Assembly (NCBI RefSeq): GCF_947387555.1
Contig: NZ_CANDNZ010000015.1
Span: 88,889 to 152,888, forward strand
DNA: 64,000 nt
From: Thalassomonas sp. RHCl1
GTDB taxonomy: Bacteria > Pseudomonadota > Gammaproteobacteria > Enterobacterales > Alteromonadaceae
Reading direction: 5' to 3'
Below the pieces are notes generated by a model. The model was not told where the DNA came from. It made no database searches and was given only the letters and a program-made list of their open reading frames with translations. The translations under genes and the position numbers were made by a program. Numbering within the stretch: position 1 is the stretch's first letter; each line of letters starts with the position of its first letter. Below, in pieces: positions 45,152 through 53,969 of the stretch.

Positions 45152-48100
45152 ATGAATAAAGCCGCAGCCAACCCCCTCTATCGTCAGTTTACCCCTATGC
45201 TGGCCGCTATTTTTATTTTAGTGGGCCTTATCCTGCCACTGGCGATAACCTTAATGGACCTGAGTGAGCAGCAACAGGGAGCCGCACAGCAGGAACAGCT
45301 GGCTAAGTTACAGCGGCAAAATCAGTATTTGCAATACCGGCAAAAAAATCAGACGCTTTTCAGTCAGTTGTTATCGGAAAGCGATGCCGGGCAATTCTCC
45401 CGTCTGTATCAGCGTTTGCTGGACAACTGGCAAAGCCTGGCGGGACAAATCCCGGACAGCGGAGCAAGTGACAATATCTTATCCGGCGACAGTACTTTAT
45501 CCGAAGGGGTGAAACGCCTGGCTGCGGGTAGTAAACGCAATATTCAGCTAAAACAGCAAAGCATTATTCAATTGCAACTGGTGGCGGATGCCCTGGACAG
45601 TCTTATTTTCAGCAAACAAGGGCAGCTGGAGCAACTTTATCAGCAACTGCAGGCGGATAACATCAGTGATGCGGTAACCGTTAGCCGGGCCCGGGCGCAG
45701 GGCAAGATATACACAGAACTGGCCCGCTATAACCAATTGGAAATTTTACTGGCCCAGCTGCTGGTTTTATTTGCCGATTTGGACCTGCAATTACCCTTAG
45801 ACGAGTTTGAACAGCTTAGAAACCGTACCGAAGAGCTGTTAACCATGGCCGGTGAAGTGACGGCTGAGCAAGGGCAGGATGTCCAGCTGAAGGCGCTTGG
45901 CGATGAAATGAATAAGTTGTCGGCATTATTGCTGACTCAGCAGCGTACCCTGGCAAAATGGCAGGGGCATTTGCGCCTGGCACATGAATTTCGCCGGGCA
46001 TTAACTGTTCACCGGGATAAGGCCCGGCAGTTGCTGACCGATAAACCGCCAGCTGTGCCTCAAGGGGAGTCTTCAAAACCGGTTGCAGGAATATCAGGCT
46101 GGCTGCTTAGCCATACCCAGGGACAGCCGCTGTTTTTCGCCGTCAGTTTATTTGCAGGACTGGCGATAGCCGTTTTGTTGCTCCTGGTGCGCCTGTATCT
46201 GCGCCTGAAGGCCTATACCAGGCAAAGCCTTGCTCTGTGTGAACAGTTAGCCAGCGGGGAACCGCTGAATGAAAGCTTAATCAGCTCTTTTGAAAACAGT
46301 CGTTTTACCCGGATATTCAGTCAAATGAAAAAGCCGGAGGTCACTGCCGATGAGGTGAAGCGCCATAGCCAGGGTTACCGGATGCAACTGAAAACGCTGG
46401 CGCAGGAAAATCATGTGCTTTACTGGCAGCTGGACGGAGAATTTACCTTAGCCCGGCAATTGAGCCGGGGAAGCAAATACCTGTTGCATCAGGCGATAAC
46501 GGTCAGCAGCTGGCGTCATGCTTTTCCCGCAGAAGAAGTGAAAAAGTTAACGGCTGTCGCCCGGGAGGTGAAAAAGAGCAGCGAAACACAAAATATCCGG
46601 GTTTTCACTCACTCGGGAGAATTGCTGGCCATTTCGCTTATTTACCGGGAGCATAATTTCTGCGGCACTATAGCCAATGCCGAGGCGATTGCCGGCTATG
46701 AACAGCAACTGCTGTTATTAAACCAGGAGGCGCAGGAGCAACAACAGGCCCGGCAGCGGTTTATGCAACAAGAGCATCAGCAATTACATCATTTATTGAC
46801 GGTGGCCGGTTTGCAGGTACAGAGTCTGTCCTACGGTGCCGATATTTCCCCGCGGCAACTGTCCCGGCAATTGACCCGGGCAGCTGACGGTTTAGATCAG
46901 TACGCCCTGTTGGCCGCCCTGAAGGACAAGCAGTTGGTGATGGCATTGCAGGATGTGGATCTGGTGAATGAGCTCCATGCGGCCATGTACAACCTGATGG
47001 CGCAAGGCAGGCGACAACAAAATACCCTGGTGCTTGATTGTGATCCTTGCCTGATCCGGCAGGTAAAATTGGATGTCCGCCTGTTCCATGAATTGCTTAA
47101 TGCAGTTTACCGTCTTGTGCTTGCCGGTATTTTCAAAGGGCAGTTAACCTTGACGGTTAAGCTCAGGGACAGGCATCCGGGGCAACAAGTGGTGCAAGTG
47201 GCTGCCGAAGTCAGCAGCGGCCAGGCACTTAGCCGTTTGCCTGCATTGCTTGAGTTGCTTAATAAGGATGAGCAAATCCCGCAAGATTTAGCCGGCAAAG
47301 TGCTTGTTGAATATTTTCAGTTGTTATTGGCACGTCATCACGGCACTAATCTGCTGGCCTCGCTTAGTGAGCAGGGGTACCGCCTGGCCTTTGATTTACC
47401 TCTGGCACAGGCAAAAGCGGATGAAAGTGCAGCGGATATAGAGGAGCCGGCACCGTTAACTTTGTTATGCCTGTCTGATAACAGCGAGCAGCAGCAACAA
47501 CTCAGCCAGTTGCTTAAGCCGCTTACGCTTGACGCTTATGCAGCTGCCGATGAGTTGATAAATGAGCTAACACCGGGGCAACTTAAGAGCCGCCCGGTGG
47601 ATGTTGTGATGGTCGGTGAAGCGCTGTTTGCCAGGCAAAAAGATCAGCTGTTTACCCATATAAATGGCCTGCCTGAGGCAGTGCAACCCAAGCTCTTGGT
47701 ATTGCAATCGGGACTCGGCCAGGTTAGTGAACAGGTTAGAAAGCAGATTAGCGGGCTGGGTTTTTACTCTCCGGCAGCGGCTTTATTGTCACGGCAAAAT
47801 CTGCTTAGCGAAATCCGCAACCTGATGCAGCAAAAGGCAAAAACCAACCTCCTGTTTAACCCACAAATATGCCGGCAATATGCTTTTGTCGGCACCGAAG
47901 TTGAAGTTTTGCTCGGGGTTAAGGAGCCCGGCAAGCACCAGGCATTGATATCCGTTTTGAACTGGCTCGGTTTACAGGTACGCCTGGCGGCGAATAGCAA
48001 GAGCACGCAAGAGTTGTGGTATGGCGGACGTTTCCTGCTGTTAATTACGGAATTTGAACTGCCGGCTTTTGTTGATCTGGATAAAGGCAAAGCATTTGAG

Positions 48101-48751
48101 CGCGGCCTGTTCAGCTTGCCCGGGGGGGCATCCTTTGCCCGTAAGGAAAGCGCTAAAGGCTGGCGTGTAGAGGCACTGCCCGCACTATCGGATTTACCAG
48201 CCCTGGTAGCCATATTAAGGCCCTGGTTAAAAGTGCTGGAACAGGTTCAGGCTAAAACAGAACCCGCTCAGGAAAAAAGTTTGCAGTCACAGGCAGCGGT
48301 TCAGGAAAATAAGCCAGGCAAGCCTGAGCTTTCGCCCTCCGGTATTGCCGGTTATTCCCCTGAATTGCAAGAGTATGCGCTACAGCAGCAATTATTCCAT
48401 GTGCAGGACAATGACAGTGAGGTGCTGGCAGCATTTGATTTACAGCGCTACACCCGGCATCAGCACTCGGCGGAGCTGGCGGCGTATATGCTGGATGAAT
48501 ATTTGGCGGATAACCGCGATTACCTGGCGCAGTTAACCGCGGCTTTTCAGTCGCGGCATTTTCAGCAGGCAAGCAAGGTGCTGACCTTACTGGAAAAAAA
48601 TGCCGGTATTCTGGCGGCGGATAATTTATTTACCCTTTGCCGGCAAATGCAGGCATTAACTGAGCGAAAACACCTGAAACAGGCGGATGCCTTGCTTGAG
48701 CAAACCCGGCAGGAGCTTGATGCCATAGAAAATTATGCCGAAAGCATTTAA
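45152..48751 (+). CDS. Degenerate hybrid-histidine-kinase-like membrane protein (1199 aa)
   Basis: 1199 aa from the ATG at 45152 (an upstream TTG at 45125 is possible; neither has a clear ribosome binding site). Two membrane helices (about 14-36 and 326-349) flank a Gln/Leu-rich helical periplasmic domain of about 290 residues. The order then mimics a hybrid kinase, but conserved residues are lost: where an H box should be (about 540-560) is QQLHHLLTVAGLQVQ without H-E/D; the kinase-like part near 626-750 has LLNAVYRLV, with Arg for the N-box Asn and no G boxes; two receiver-like parts (about 765-890 with LLCLSDNS and VDVVMVGEALF, Gly for the acceptor Asp; about 910-1020) and an HPt-like end with VLTLLEKNAG near 1143-1152, Thr for His. 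I infer a non-phosphorylating signalling scaffold. The call rests on pattern comparison, not a search. Confidence 0.72.
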   Translation: MNKAAANPLYRQFTPMLAAIFILVGLILPLAITLMDLSEQQQGAAQQEQLAKLQRQNQYLQYRQKNQTLFSQLLSESDAGQFSRLYQRLLDNWQSLAGQIPDSGASDNILSGDSTLSEGVKRLAAGSKRNIQLKQQSIIQLQLVADALDSLIFSKQGQLEQLYQQLQADNISDAVTVSRARAQGKIYTELARYNQLEILLAQLLVLFADLDLQLPLDEFEQLRNRTEELLTMAGEVTAEQGQDVQLKALGDEMNKLSALLLTQQRTLAKWQGHLRLAHEFRRALTVHRDKARQLLTDKPPAVPQGESSKPVAGISGWLLSHTQGQPLFFAVSLFAGLAIAVLLLLVRLYLRLKAYTRQSLALCEQLASGEPLNESLISSFENSRFTRIFSQMKKPEVTADEVKRHSQGYRMQLKTLAQENHVLYWQLDGEFTLARQLSRGSKYLLHQAITVSSWRHAFPAEEVKKLTAVAREVKKSSETQNIRVFTHSGELLAISLIYREHNFCGTIANAEAIAGYEQQLLLLNQEAQEQQQARQRFMQQEHQQLHHLLTVAGLQVQSLSYGADISPRQLSRQLTRAADGLDQYALLAALKDKQLVMALQDVDLVNELHAAMYNLMAQGRRQQNTLVLDCDPCLIRQVKLDVRLFHELLNAVYRLVLAGIFKGQLTLTVKLRDRHPGQQVVQVAAEVSSGQALSRLPALLELLNKDEQIPQDLAGKVLVEYFQLLLARHHGTNLLASLSEQGYRLAFDLPLAQAKADESAADIEEPAPLTLLCLSDNSEQQQQLSQLLKPLTLDAYAAADELINELTPGQLKSRPVDVVMVGEALFARQKDQLFTHINGLPEAVQPKLLVLQSGLGQVSEQVRKQISGLGFYSPAAALLSRQNLLSEIRNLMQQKAKTNLLFNPQICRQYAFVGTEVEVLLGVKEPGKHQALISVLNWLGLQVRLAANSKSTQELWYGGRFLLLITEFELPAFVDLDKGKAFERGLFSLPGGASFARKESAKGWRVEALPALSDLPALVAILRPWLKVLEQVQAKTEPAQEKSLQSQAAVQENKPGKPELSPSGIAGYSPELQEYALQQQLFHVQDNDSEVLAAFDLQRYTRHQHSAELAAYMLDEYLADNRDYLAQLTAAFQSRHFQQASKVLTLLEKNAGILAADNLFTLCRQMQALTERKHLKQADALLEQTRQELDAIENYAESI

Positions 48752-48763
48752 GAGCCGAACCCG

Positions 48764-49036
48764 ATGAAAACCACCAAGACTCAAGAGCCTTTAGCCAATA
48801 AAGAGCCCTCAGCGGATAAAGAGCCTTCAGCGGGTAAAGAGCCCTCGGCCGATAAAGTGCCTTCAGCCGAGGTAAGCAGCCCTTGTGTACGCAATTGCTG
48901 CCTGGATCATCAGGACTATTGCCTGGGATGTTTTCGCCACCTGGATGAAATTACCGGCTGGTCCGGGTTTAGCAATGAACAAAAACACCAGGTCTTGCTG
49001 CAATGCCGGCTAAGAAGAAAAAATCGCCAACCTTAA
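48764..49036 (+). CDS. DUF1289 protein with N-terminal hexapeptide repeat
   Basis: 90 aa. The C-terminal half is the DUF1289 domain: SPCVRNCCLDHQDYCLGCFRHLDEITGW (about 38-66), with the invariant C-x3-C...C-x2-C pattern (SPC, NC, YC, GC) suggesting metal binding. The N-terminal third is five copies of K/Q-E-P-S/L-A-x (18 bp each), not seen in usual DUF1289 proteins of about 60 residues. It starts 12 bp after the preceding large gene, so they are probably co-transcribed. Function unknown. Confidence 0.88.
   Translation: MKTTKTQEPLANKEPSADKEPSAGKEPSADKVPSAEVSSPCVRNCCLDHQDYCLGCFRHLDEITGWSGFSNEQKHQVLLQCRLRRKNRQP
48782..48871 (+). repeat. Five 18-bp coding repeats in the DUF1289 gene
   Basis: Five successive 18-bp units coding QEPLAN, KEPSAD, KEPSAG, KEPSAD, KVPSAE. 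Third codon positions have diverged (CCC/CCT, TCA/TCG, GCG/GCC), so the array is not recent slippage alone. In-frame copy number change would leave the domain intact. Confidence 0.85.
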
Positions 49037-49074
49037 GCTGGTATTGACCTGAAGCGGCGGCTCTCAAACCTGGC

Positions 49075-50235
49075 TCAGGCGTCGCGGGGCAGGCCTTTTT
49101 CTATGGAGCGGATGAGGCGTCCGGTCAGGCGCTGGTTGACTTCGATAACTTTAATCTCTTGTTTTGCCTGCTCGGCTTTGAGCTGCTGCTGCGTCAGCGC
49201 CCATTGAATATGCTCGGCTACCATAGCATCTACCTTTGGTAACTTTGCCGTTAAGGCGTTGACTATCTCCTCTGAAAAACCGGCATTACCCAGCGCCACG
49301 GCAATATTGCGCTGCCAGCAGGCATAACCTATGCGCCGTATCGGCGAGCCCTGGGTTTTATCCAGAAATTCTTTTTCACTCCAGGCAAACAGGGTTAATA
49401 AACTGACATCGTCGAAATTATTACGCGGCTGAAAATCATCTTCCTGCCCGAGTTTGGCAAATTTGTTCCAGGGACAAATCAGCTGGCAGTCATCACAGCC
49501 ATAAATACGGTTGCCGATCAACGGGCGAAACTCTTCCGGGATGGCATCGCGTAATTCTATGGTTAAATAGGAGATACAGCGCCTGGCATCGACGGTATAA
49601 GGGGCGACAATCGCCTGGGTAGGACAGATCTTCAGGCAGGCAACGCAATGGCCACAGTCGTTTGCCGGCGCCGAGTCGCTGGGCAAAGGGATATCGACTA
49701 ACAGCTCTCCGAGAAAAAACCAGGAGCCCGCCTGTTTGTTGATTAATAAACTGTGTTTGCCGACCCAGCCCAGGCCTGCTTTTTCCGCCAGCGGCCGTTC
49801 CAGGACCGGTGCGGAATCGACAAAAGGACGAAAATTAAACTGTTGGCAATGCTCTTTAATTTTTTTGCCCAACTGCTGCAGGCGTTTGCGCATTAACTTA
49901 TGGTAATCCCGGCCCAGGGCATAGCGGCTGATATAGGCATGGTCTTTCTTTTTTAGCAGTTTGGCAAATTTGGCATCGGTGGGCAGGTAATCCAGGCGTA
50001 CGCTGATCACGGAGACGGTGCCGGGCTCAAGTTCATCGGGGCGTGCCCGCATCATGCCGTGGCGTGCCATATAATCCATATTGCCGTGATAACCCTGCTC
50101 CAGCCAATGTTTCAGTGCCGCTTCATGCTCGGACAGGTCAATATCTGAGATCCCTACCTGGGAAAATCCCAGTTCACGGCCCCAAAACTTGATTTTTTCG
50201 GCTAATTCCTGATAGTTGATGGTAGAGGATGACAT
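49075..50235 (-). CDS. queG: Epoxyqueuosine reductase QueG
   Basis: 386 aa from the ATG at 50235, which matches the start of E. coli QueG (LAEKIKFWGRELGFSQVGIS); a longer GTG-started form at 50295 is possible. Two ferredoxin-type clusters: CGHCVACLKICPTQAI near 195 and CDDCQLICPWN near 245. The N-terminal cobalamin-binding part has VISVRLDYLP and RDYHKLMRKRL, and the C-terminus is HEAT-like. It reduces epoxyqueuosine in tRNA wobble positions to queuosine. Divergent from nnr, as is usual in this block. Confidence 0.95.
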   Translation of the reverse strand: MSSSTINYQELAEKIKFWGRELGFSQVGISDIDLSEHEAALKHWLEQGYHGNMDYMARHGMMRARPDELEPGTVSVISVRLDYLPTDAKFAKLLKKKDHAYISRYALGRDYHKLMRKRLQQLGKKIKEHCQQFNFRPFVDSAPVLERPLAEKAGLGWVGKHSLLINKQAGSWFFLGELLVDIPLPSDSAPANDCGHCVACLKICPTQAIVAPYTVDARRCISYLTIELRDAIPEEFRPLIGNRIYGCDDCQLICPWNKFAKLGQEDDFQPRNNFDDVSLLTLFAWSEKEFLDKTQGSPIRRIGYACWQRNIAVALGNAGFSEEIVNALTAKLPKVDAMVAEHIQWALTQQQLKAEQAKQEIKVIEVNQRLTGRLIRSIEKGLPRDA

Positions 50236-50465
50236 GGATGAGATGGTGATGCCTTCAAGTAAACTGCTTAATAAATTCAGGGAGTAGTTTACCACAGCCA
50301 GGGTCAGGCGCTAAACAAGTTAATAAAAATGAACTCGGGTTTGCGGTAAATCAATAAATGGGATGCCGCCCTTAGCAAGCAATTTGGCTTTGCGTTTTAA
50401 TGACGGAGCCGCTGACGCTAACGTGAAAAAGTACAGAGGATGGGAAACCGGGAAAGGACGTAAAA

Positions 50466-52055
50466 ATGATGCCCCCAGCAAGATCAAAAGCGAAATTACC
50501 GATCAAGTTAGCCGATTGCCTGCCCCTGCCGGCCTACAGGGCCGGGCAGGTCAAAGACAATGAGGCTAAAGTTGCCGCCTCACAGGGGATTGAAATGTAT
50601 GCCCTGATGGAAAGTGCCGGCGGCGCCGTGTTTTCCCTGGTGCAATCTTTATGGCCACAAGCGGCCAAAGTACTGGTGCTGTGCGGTAAAGGCAATAATG
50701 GCGGAGACGGTTTTATTTGTGCCCGTTTGTTAAGTCATTCGGGTATCGACGTGCTGGTGTTAAGCACAGTGGCAAAGAATGAGCTTAAAGGAGATGCCCT
50801 CACGGCTTATTTGCAACTGGAACAAAGCGGGGTTGAAGTGTTACAGGCGGGGGAGTTAGCCCTTGCTGACTACATAAAGCAGGATTTCAGCGGGGAGATC
50901 ATTGTCGATAGCCTGTTTGGCATAGGTTTTCATGGTCAGTTAAGTCAAGACAGTGAAGCCCTGGTGCGTGCCGTCAACCGTCACCGGGCAAAGGTGATCA
51001 GCGTCGACCTGCCATCGGGGTTAAATGCTGATAGCGGTACTGTCAATCCCGAGGCGGTAAAAGCGGATGTGACCCTGACCTTTATCGCTGCCAAACAAGG
51101 GTTGTTAACCGGGCAGGCGGCAGATTATGTCGGCTGCTTATATCTGGCTGATTTGGGGTTGGGGCAGATTTTTCAGCAGCAGATTGGTTCGGATCATTTT
51201 ATCCAGGGCAGGCAGCAGTTGCCTGTACTGGAGCCGGTATCGGCTATCCGCCATAAAAGCTCCCCGGGACTGGTGCTGGCCATCGGCGGAAATCAAATGA
51301 TGCCGGGCGCCATCCGTTTGGCGGGAGAGGCTGCATTAAGGTGCGGCGCTTCTATGCTGGCAGTGGCTTGCCACCAGGAAAACCGAAACCGGGTTTTTAA
51401 CGGCCTTCCGGAAATGATGCTGGCGCCGGACCGGGCGGATGAGCTGGCCCGCTCTGCTGTCTTTAACAAGGCAAAAGTGATGATCCTGGGGCCGGGGCTG
51501 GGCCGGGACCACTGGGCCCGACATTTATTTGATTTTGCTATAACACAGCCGCTGGCCTGTGTTATCGATGCCGACGGCCTGTATCTGTTACGGCAGACCT
51601 GGCAACAGGGGGGCTTGCCCGATGCCGGAGCAACCCGGGTATTAACCCCTCATAGTGCAGAAGCGGCCTGTTTACTCGGTTGTAAGGTTAGCGAAATTAA
51701 CCGGGATCGCTTTGCCGCGGTCAAAGCCATTGCCCGCCAATACCAGGGAATTTGCCTGCTCAAGGGGCCGGGTACCCTGATTTCTGACGGTAAAACCGTA
51801 TGGATCAACACTTGTGGCAACCCGGGTATGGCAACGGGTGGCATGGGTGATGTATTATCAGGCATAATAGCGGCCATGTTATTGCAGCTTAACGAGCCTT
51901 TGGCTGCCGTAAGGCTGGCGGCCTACCTTCACGGGCAGGCCGGAGATAATATTGTCGCTAAGCAGGGGCAGCGGGGTTTGCTGGCCAGTGATTTATTTCC
52001 CGAACTTCTGCACCTGGTCAACCACTATCAGGTTGACGGCGGGGCAGAGGGTTAA
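50466..52055 (+). CDS. nnr: Bifunctional NAD(P)H-hydrate epimerase / ADP-dependent dehydratase
   Basis: 529 aa. The N-terminal YjeF_N domain has CGKGNNGGDGFICARLL near 75-90 and VSVDLPSGL-like and DSLFGIGF segments (NAD(P)HX epimerase). The C-terminal ribokinase-like dehydratase (about 270-525) has SSPGLVLAIGGN, MILGPGLGRD, TPHSAEAACLLG, LLKGPGTLI and GNPGMATGGMGDVLSGIIAAML with the catalytic Asp. The two activities repair hydrated NAD(P)H. It overlaps nothing and is followed after 22 bp by tsaE. Confidence 0.95.
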   Translation: MMPPARSKAKLPIKLADCLPLPAYRAGQVKDNEAKVAASQGIEMYALMESAGGAVFSLVQSLWPQAAKVLVLCGKGNNGGDGFICARLLSHSGIDVLVLSTVAKNELKGDALTAYLQLEQSGVEVLQAGELALADYIKQDFSGEIIVDSLFGIGFHGQLSQDSEALVRAVNRHRAKVISVDLPSGLNADSGTVNPEAVKADVTLTFIAAKQGLLTGQAADYVGCLYLADLGLGQIFQQQIGSDHFIQGRQQLPVLEPVSAIRHKSSPGLVLAIGGNQMMPGAIRLAGEAALRCGASMLAVACHQENRNRVFNGLPEMMLAPDRADELARSAVFNKAKVMILGPGLGRDHWARHLFDFAITQPLACVIDADGLYLLRQTWQQGGLPDAGATRVLTPHSAEAACLLGCKVSEINRDRFAAVKAIARQYQGICLLKGPGTLISDGKTVWINTCGNPGMATGGMGDVLSGIIAAMLLQLNEPLAAVRLAAYLHGQAGDNIVAKQGQRGLLASDLFPELLHLVNHYQVDGGAEG

Positions 52056-52077
52056 AAATGAGTTTGATAAAGAGTTA

Positions 52078-52557
52078 ATGAAGACACTAGATTATGATTT
52101 AGCCGATGAGCAGGCGACGGTTGCTTTAGGTACGGCTTTAGCCGGGGCGATCCGGCAACTGCAGGGGCAAGGTTTTATTGCTTATCTCAACGGCGATCTC
52201 GGCGCGGGTAAAACCACCCTGACCAGGGGAGTTGTCCGCGGCATGGGCCACAAGGGCAATGTGAAAAGTCCGACCTACACCTTAGTTGAGCCGTATGAGC
52301 TCGACAGCTGGCAGGTTTATCATTTTGACCTCTACCGGCTGGCAGATCCGGAAGAGCTCGAATATATGGGGATCCGGGATTATTTTGCCGCCCATTGCTG
52401 CAGTTTTATCGAATGGCCGGAAAAAGGCCGGGGTCTGCTGCCGCAAGCGGATGTCACGATAGACTTGGCCTATCACGGCGAACAACGTAAAATCACCCTG
52501 GCAGCCCACAGTAGCACAGGCAATCAGGTGTTAGCCGAACTGGAAAAAATTGTTTAG
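52078..52557 (+). CDS. tsaE: tRNA threonylcarbamoyladenosine biosynthesis ATPase TsaE
   Basis: 159 aa. P-loop GDLGAGKTTLTRGVVRGMG near 40, KSPTYTLVEPYE near 63, and VYHFDLYRLADPEELEYMGIRDYF near 80-103 with the catalytic Asp, then FIEWPEKG near 113. It works with TsaB/TsaD to make t6A in tRNAs reading ANN codons. The ATG at 52078 is chosen because AAAGAG lies upstream and the longer frame overlaps nnr out of family. Confidence 0.95.
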   Translation: MKTLDYDLADEQATVALGTALAGAIRQLQGQGFIAYLNGDLGAGKTTLTRGVVRGMGHKGNVKSPTYTLVEPYELDSWQVYHFDLYRLADPEELEYMGIRDYFAAHCCSFIEWPEKGRGLLPQADVTIDLAYHGEQRKITLAAHSSTGNQVLAELEKIV

Positions 52558-52643
52558 GGTGTTGCAGTTTTAAAGTTTTTTTTAAGGAGTTTAATTAAGC
52601 TTTTTAAACTAGCTTTTGTTAAAGGAAACAAGGTAATAAATTA

Positions 52644-53963
52644 ATGTTGGCTGGATTGAAAATACGATACCTGATCTCAGTAGTCTTGCTCTGGATGGGC
52701 TTGTGTTCGGTGAGTTATGCCGTCAATAAAATTGAAGGGATCCGGGTATGGCCTGCCCCGGAGAATACCCGGATTGTTTTTGATTTAAAGCAAAAGCCCG
52801 ATTACAGCTATTTTAGTTTATCCGGTCCGCAGCGTTTAGTGATCGATTTTAAAAACAGCCAAAATACCGTGTTGCTCAATACCCTGGCGGCGAAAGATAA
52901 ACGGATCAAGCGTTTTCGCACCAGCGAGTCAAAGAAAAAAGGCTCGACCCGCCTGGTGTTGGAACTGGCCAAGTCCTACCAGCTGACGGTTTTCCCGCTG
53001 GCGCCGGCGGGGCAATATGGTCACCGCCTGGTGGTGGACCTGCATGATAAAGAAAGTAAAAAGCGTGTCGTTAAGGCGGTTGGTGATAAAAAGAGAGATA
53101 TTATAATCGGCATAGATGCCGGTCATGGCGGTGAAGATCCCGGCTCTATCGGCGGTTACGGCACTTATGAAAAACAGGTGACTTTAGCCATTGCCAAGCG
53201 ATTGCAGAATTTGATCAACAAGCAAAAAGGCTTTAAAGCCGTGATGACCCGCACCGGAGACTATTATGTGCATTTAAACCGCCGTACCCAGATAGCCAGG
53301 CAAAACCAGGTGGACTTTTTAATTTCTATTCATGCGGATGCGTTTCGTACGCCGCAGCCAAACGGTGCGTCTGTCTGGGTTGCGCTGCATTCCCGGGTGG
53401 AGTCGGAACTCTCCCGCTGGTTGGTGAACCGGGAGAAAAATTCAGAATTACTCGGCGGCGGCGGCGGGGTGATCAAAAATACCGCCGATGATAACCTGGC
53501 GATCACGTTAGCGGATATGAATAAAGAGCATTCCTTGGAAATGAGCTTAGGTTTGGCCAGCGATGTTATCAGCAAGTTGAAAAAAGTCACTAAACTGCAT
53601 AAGAAAACGCCCCAGCATGCCAGTCTGGCGGTATTGAAGGCATCGGACATCCCCTCGATTTTGGTGGAAACCGGTTTTATTTCCAATCACAAGGAAGAGA
53701 AAAACCTGAAAACTGCCGCTTTCCAGCAGAAACTGGCCCGGGCGATATCCAACGGCGTACGCCAGTATTTCCTGCAAAACCCGCCGAAAGACTCCTATCT
53801 GGCCTCCGTAGGCTTTACCCGGCATAAGGTTTCCAGTGGAGAGTCATTGTCACTGTTGGCACAAAGATACCGGGTTTCCGTCGGCCAGCTGAAATCGGCC
53901 AACAACCTGACCAGCAATGTCGTCAGGATAGGGCAAACCTTAAAAATTCCCCGGGCGGATTAA
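52644..53963 (+). CDS. amiB: N-acetylmuramoyl-L-alanine amidase (AmiB/AmiC type) with AMIN and LysM domains
   Basis: 439 aa. Signal peptide (1-26, cleavage after SYA), AMIN domain (about 28-140, IEGIRVWPAPENTRIVFDLKQ), amidase_3 domain (about 150-370) with IIIGIDAGHGGEDPGSIG (zinc His), ISIHADAF (second His) and VETGFISNHKEEKNL with catalytic Glu, then a C-terminal LysM (about 390-437). It cleaves septal peptidoglycan during division when activated by EnvC, which is encoded at 24067. It is positioned between tsaE and mutL as in E. coli. Confidence 0.94.
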   Translation: MLAGLKIRYLISVVLLWMGLCSVSYAVNKIEGIRVWPAPENTRIVFDLKQKPDYSYFSLSGPQRLVIDFKNSQNTVLLNTLAAKDKRIKRFRTSESKKKGSTRLVLELAKSYQLTVFPLAPAGQYGHRLVVDLHDKESKKRVVKAVGDKKRDIIIGIDAGHGGEDPGSIGGYGTYEKQVTLAIAKRLQNLINKQKGFKAVMTRTGDYYVHLNRRTQIARQNQVDFLISIHADAFRTPQPNGASVWVALHSRVESELSRWLVNREKNSELLGGGGGVIKNTADDNLAITLADMNKEHSLEMSLGLASDVISKLKKVTKLHKKTPQHASLAVLKASDIPSILVETGFISNHKEEKNLKTAAFQQKLARAISNGVRQYFLQNPPKDSYLASVGFTRHKVSSGESLSLLAQRYRVSVGQLKSANNLTSNVVRIGQTLKIPRAD

Positions 53964-53969
53964 GCAAAG

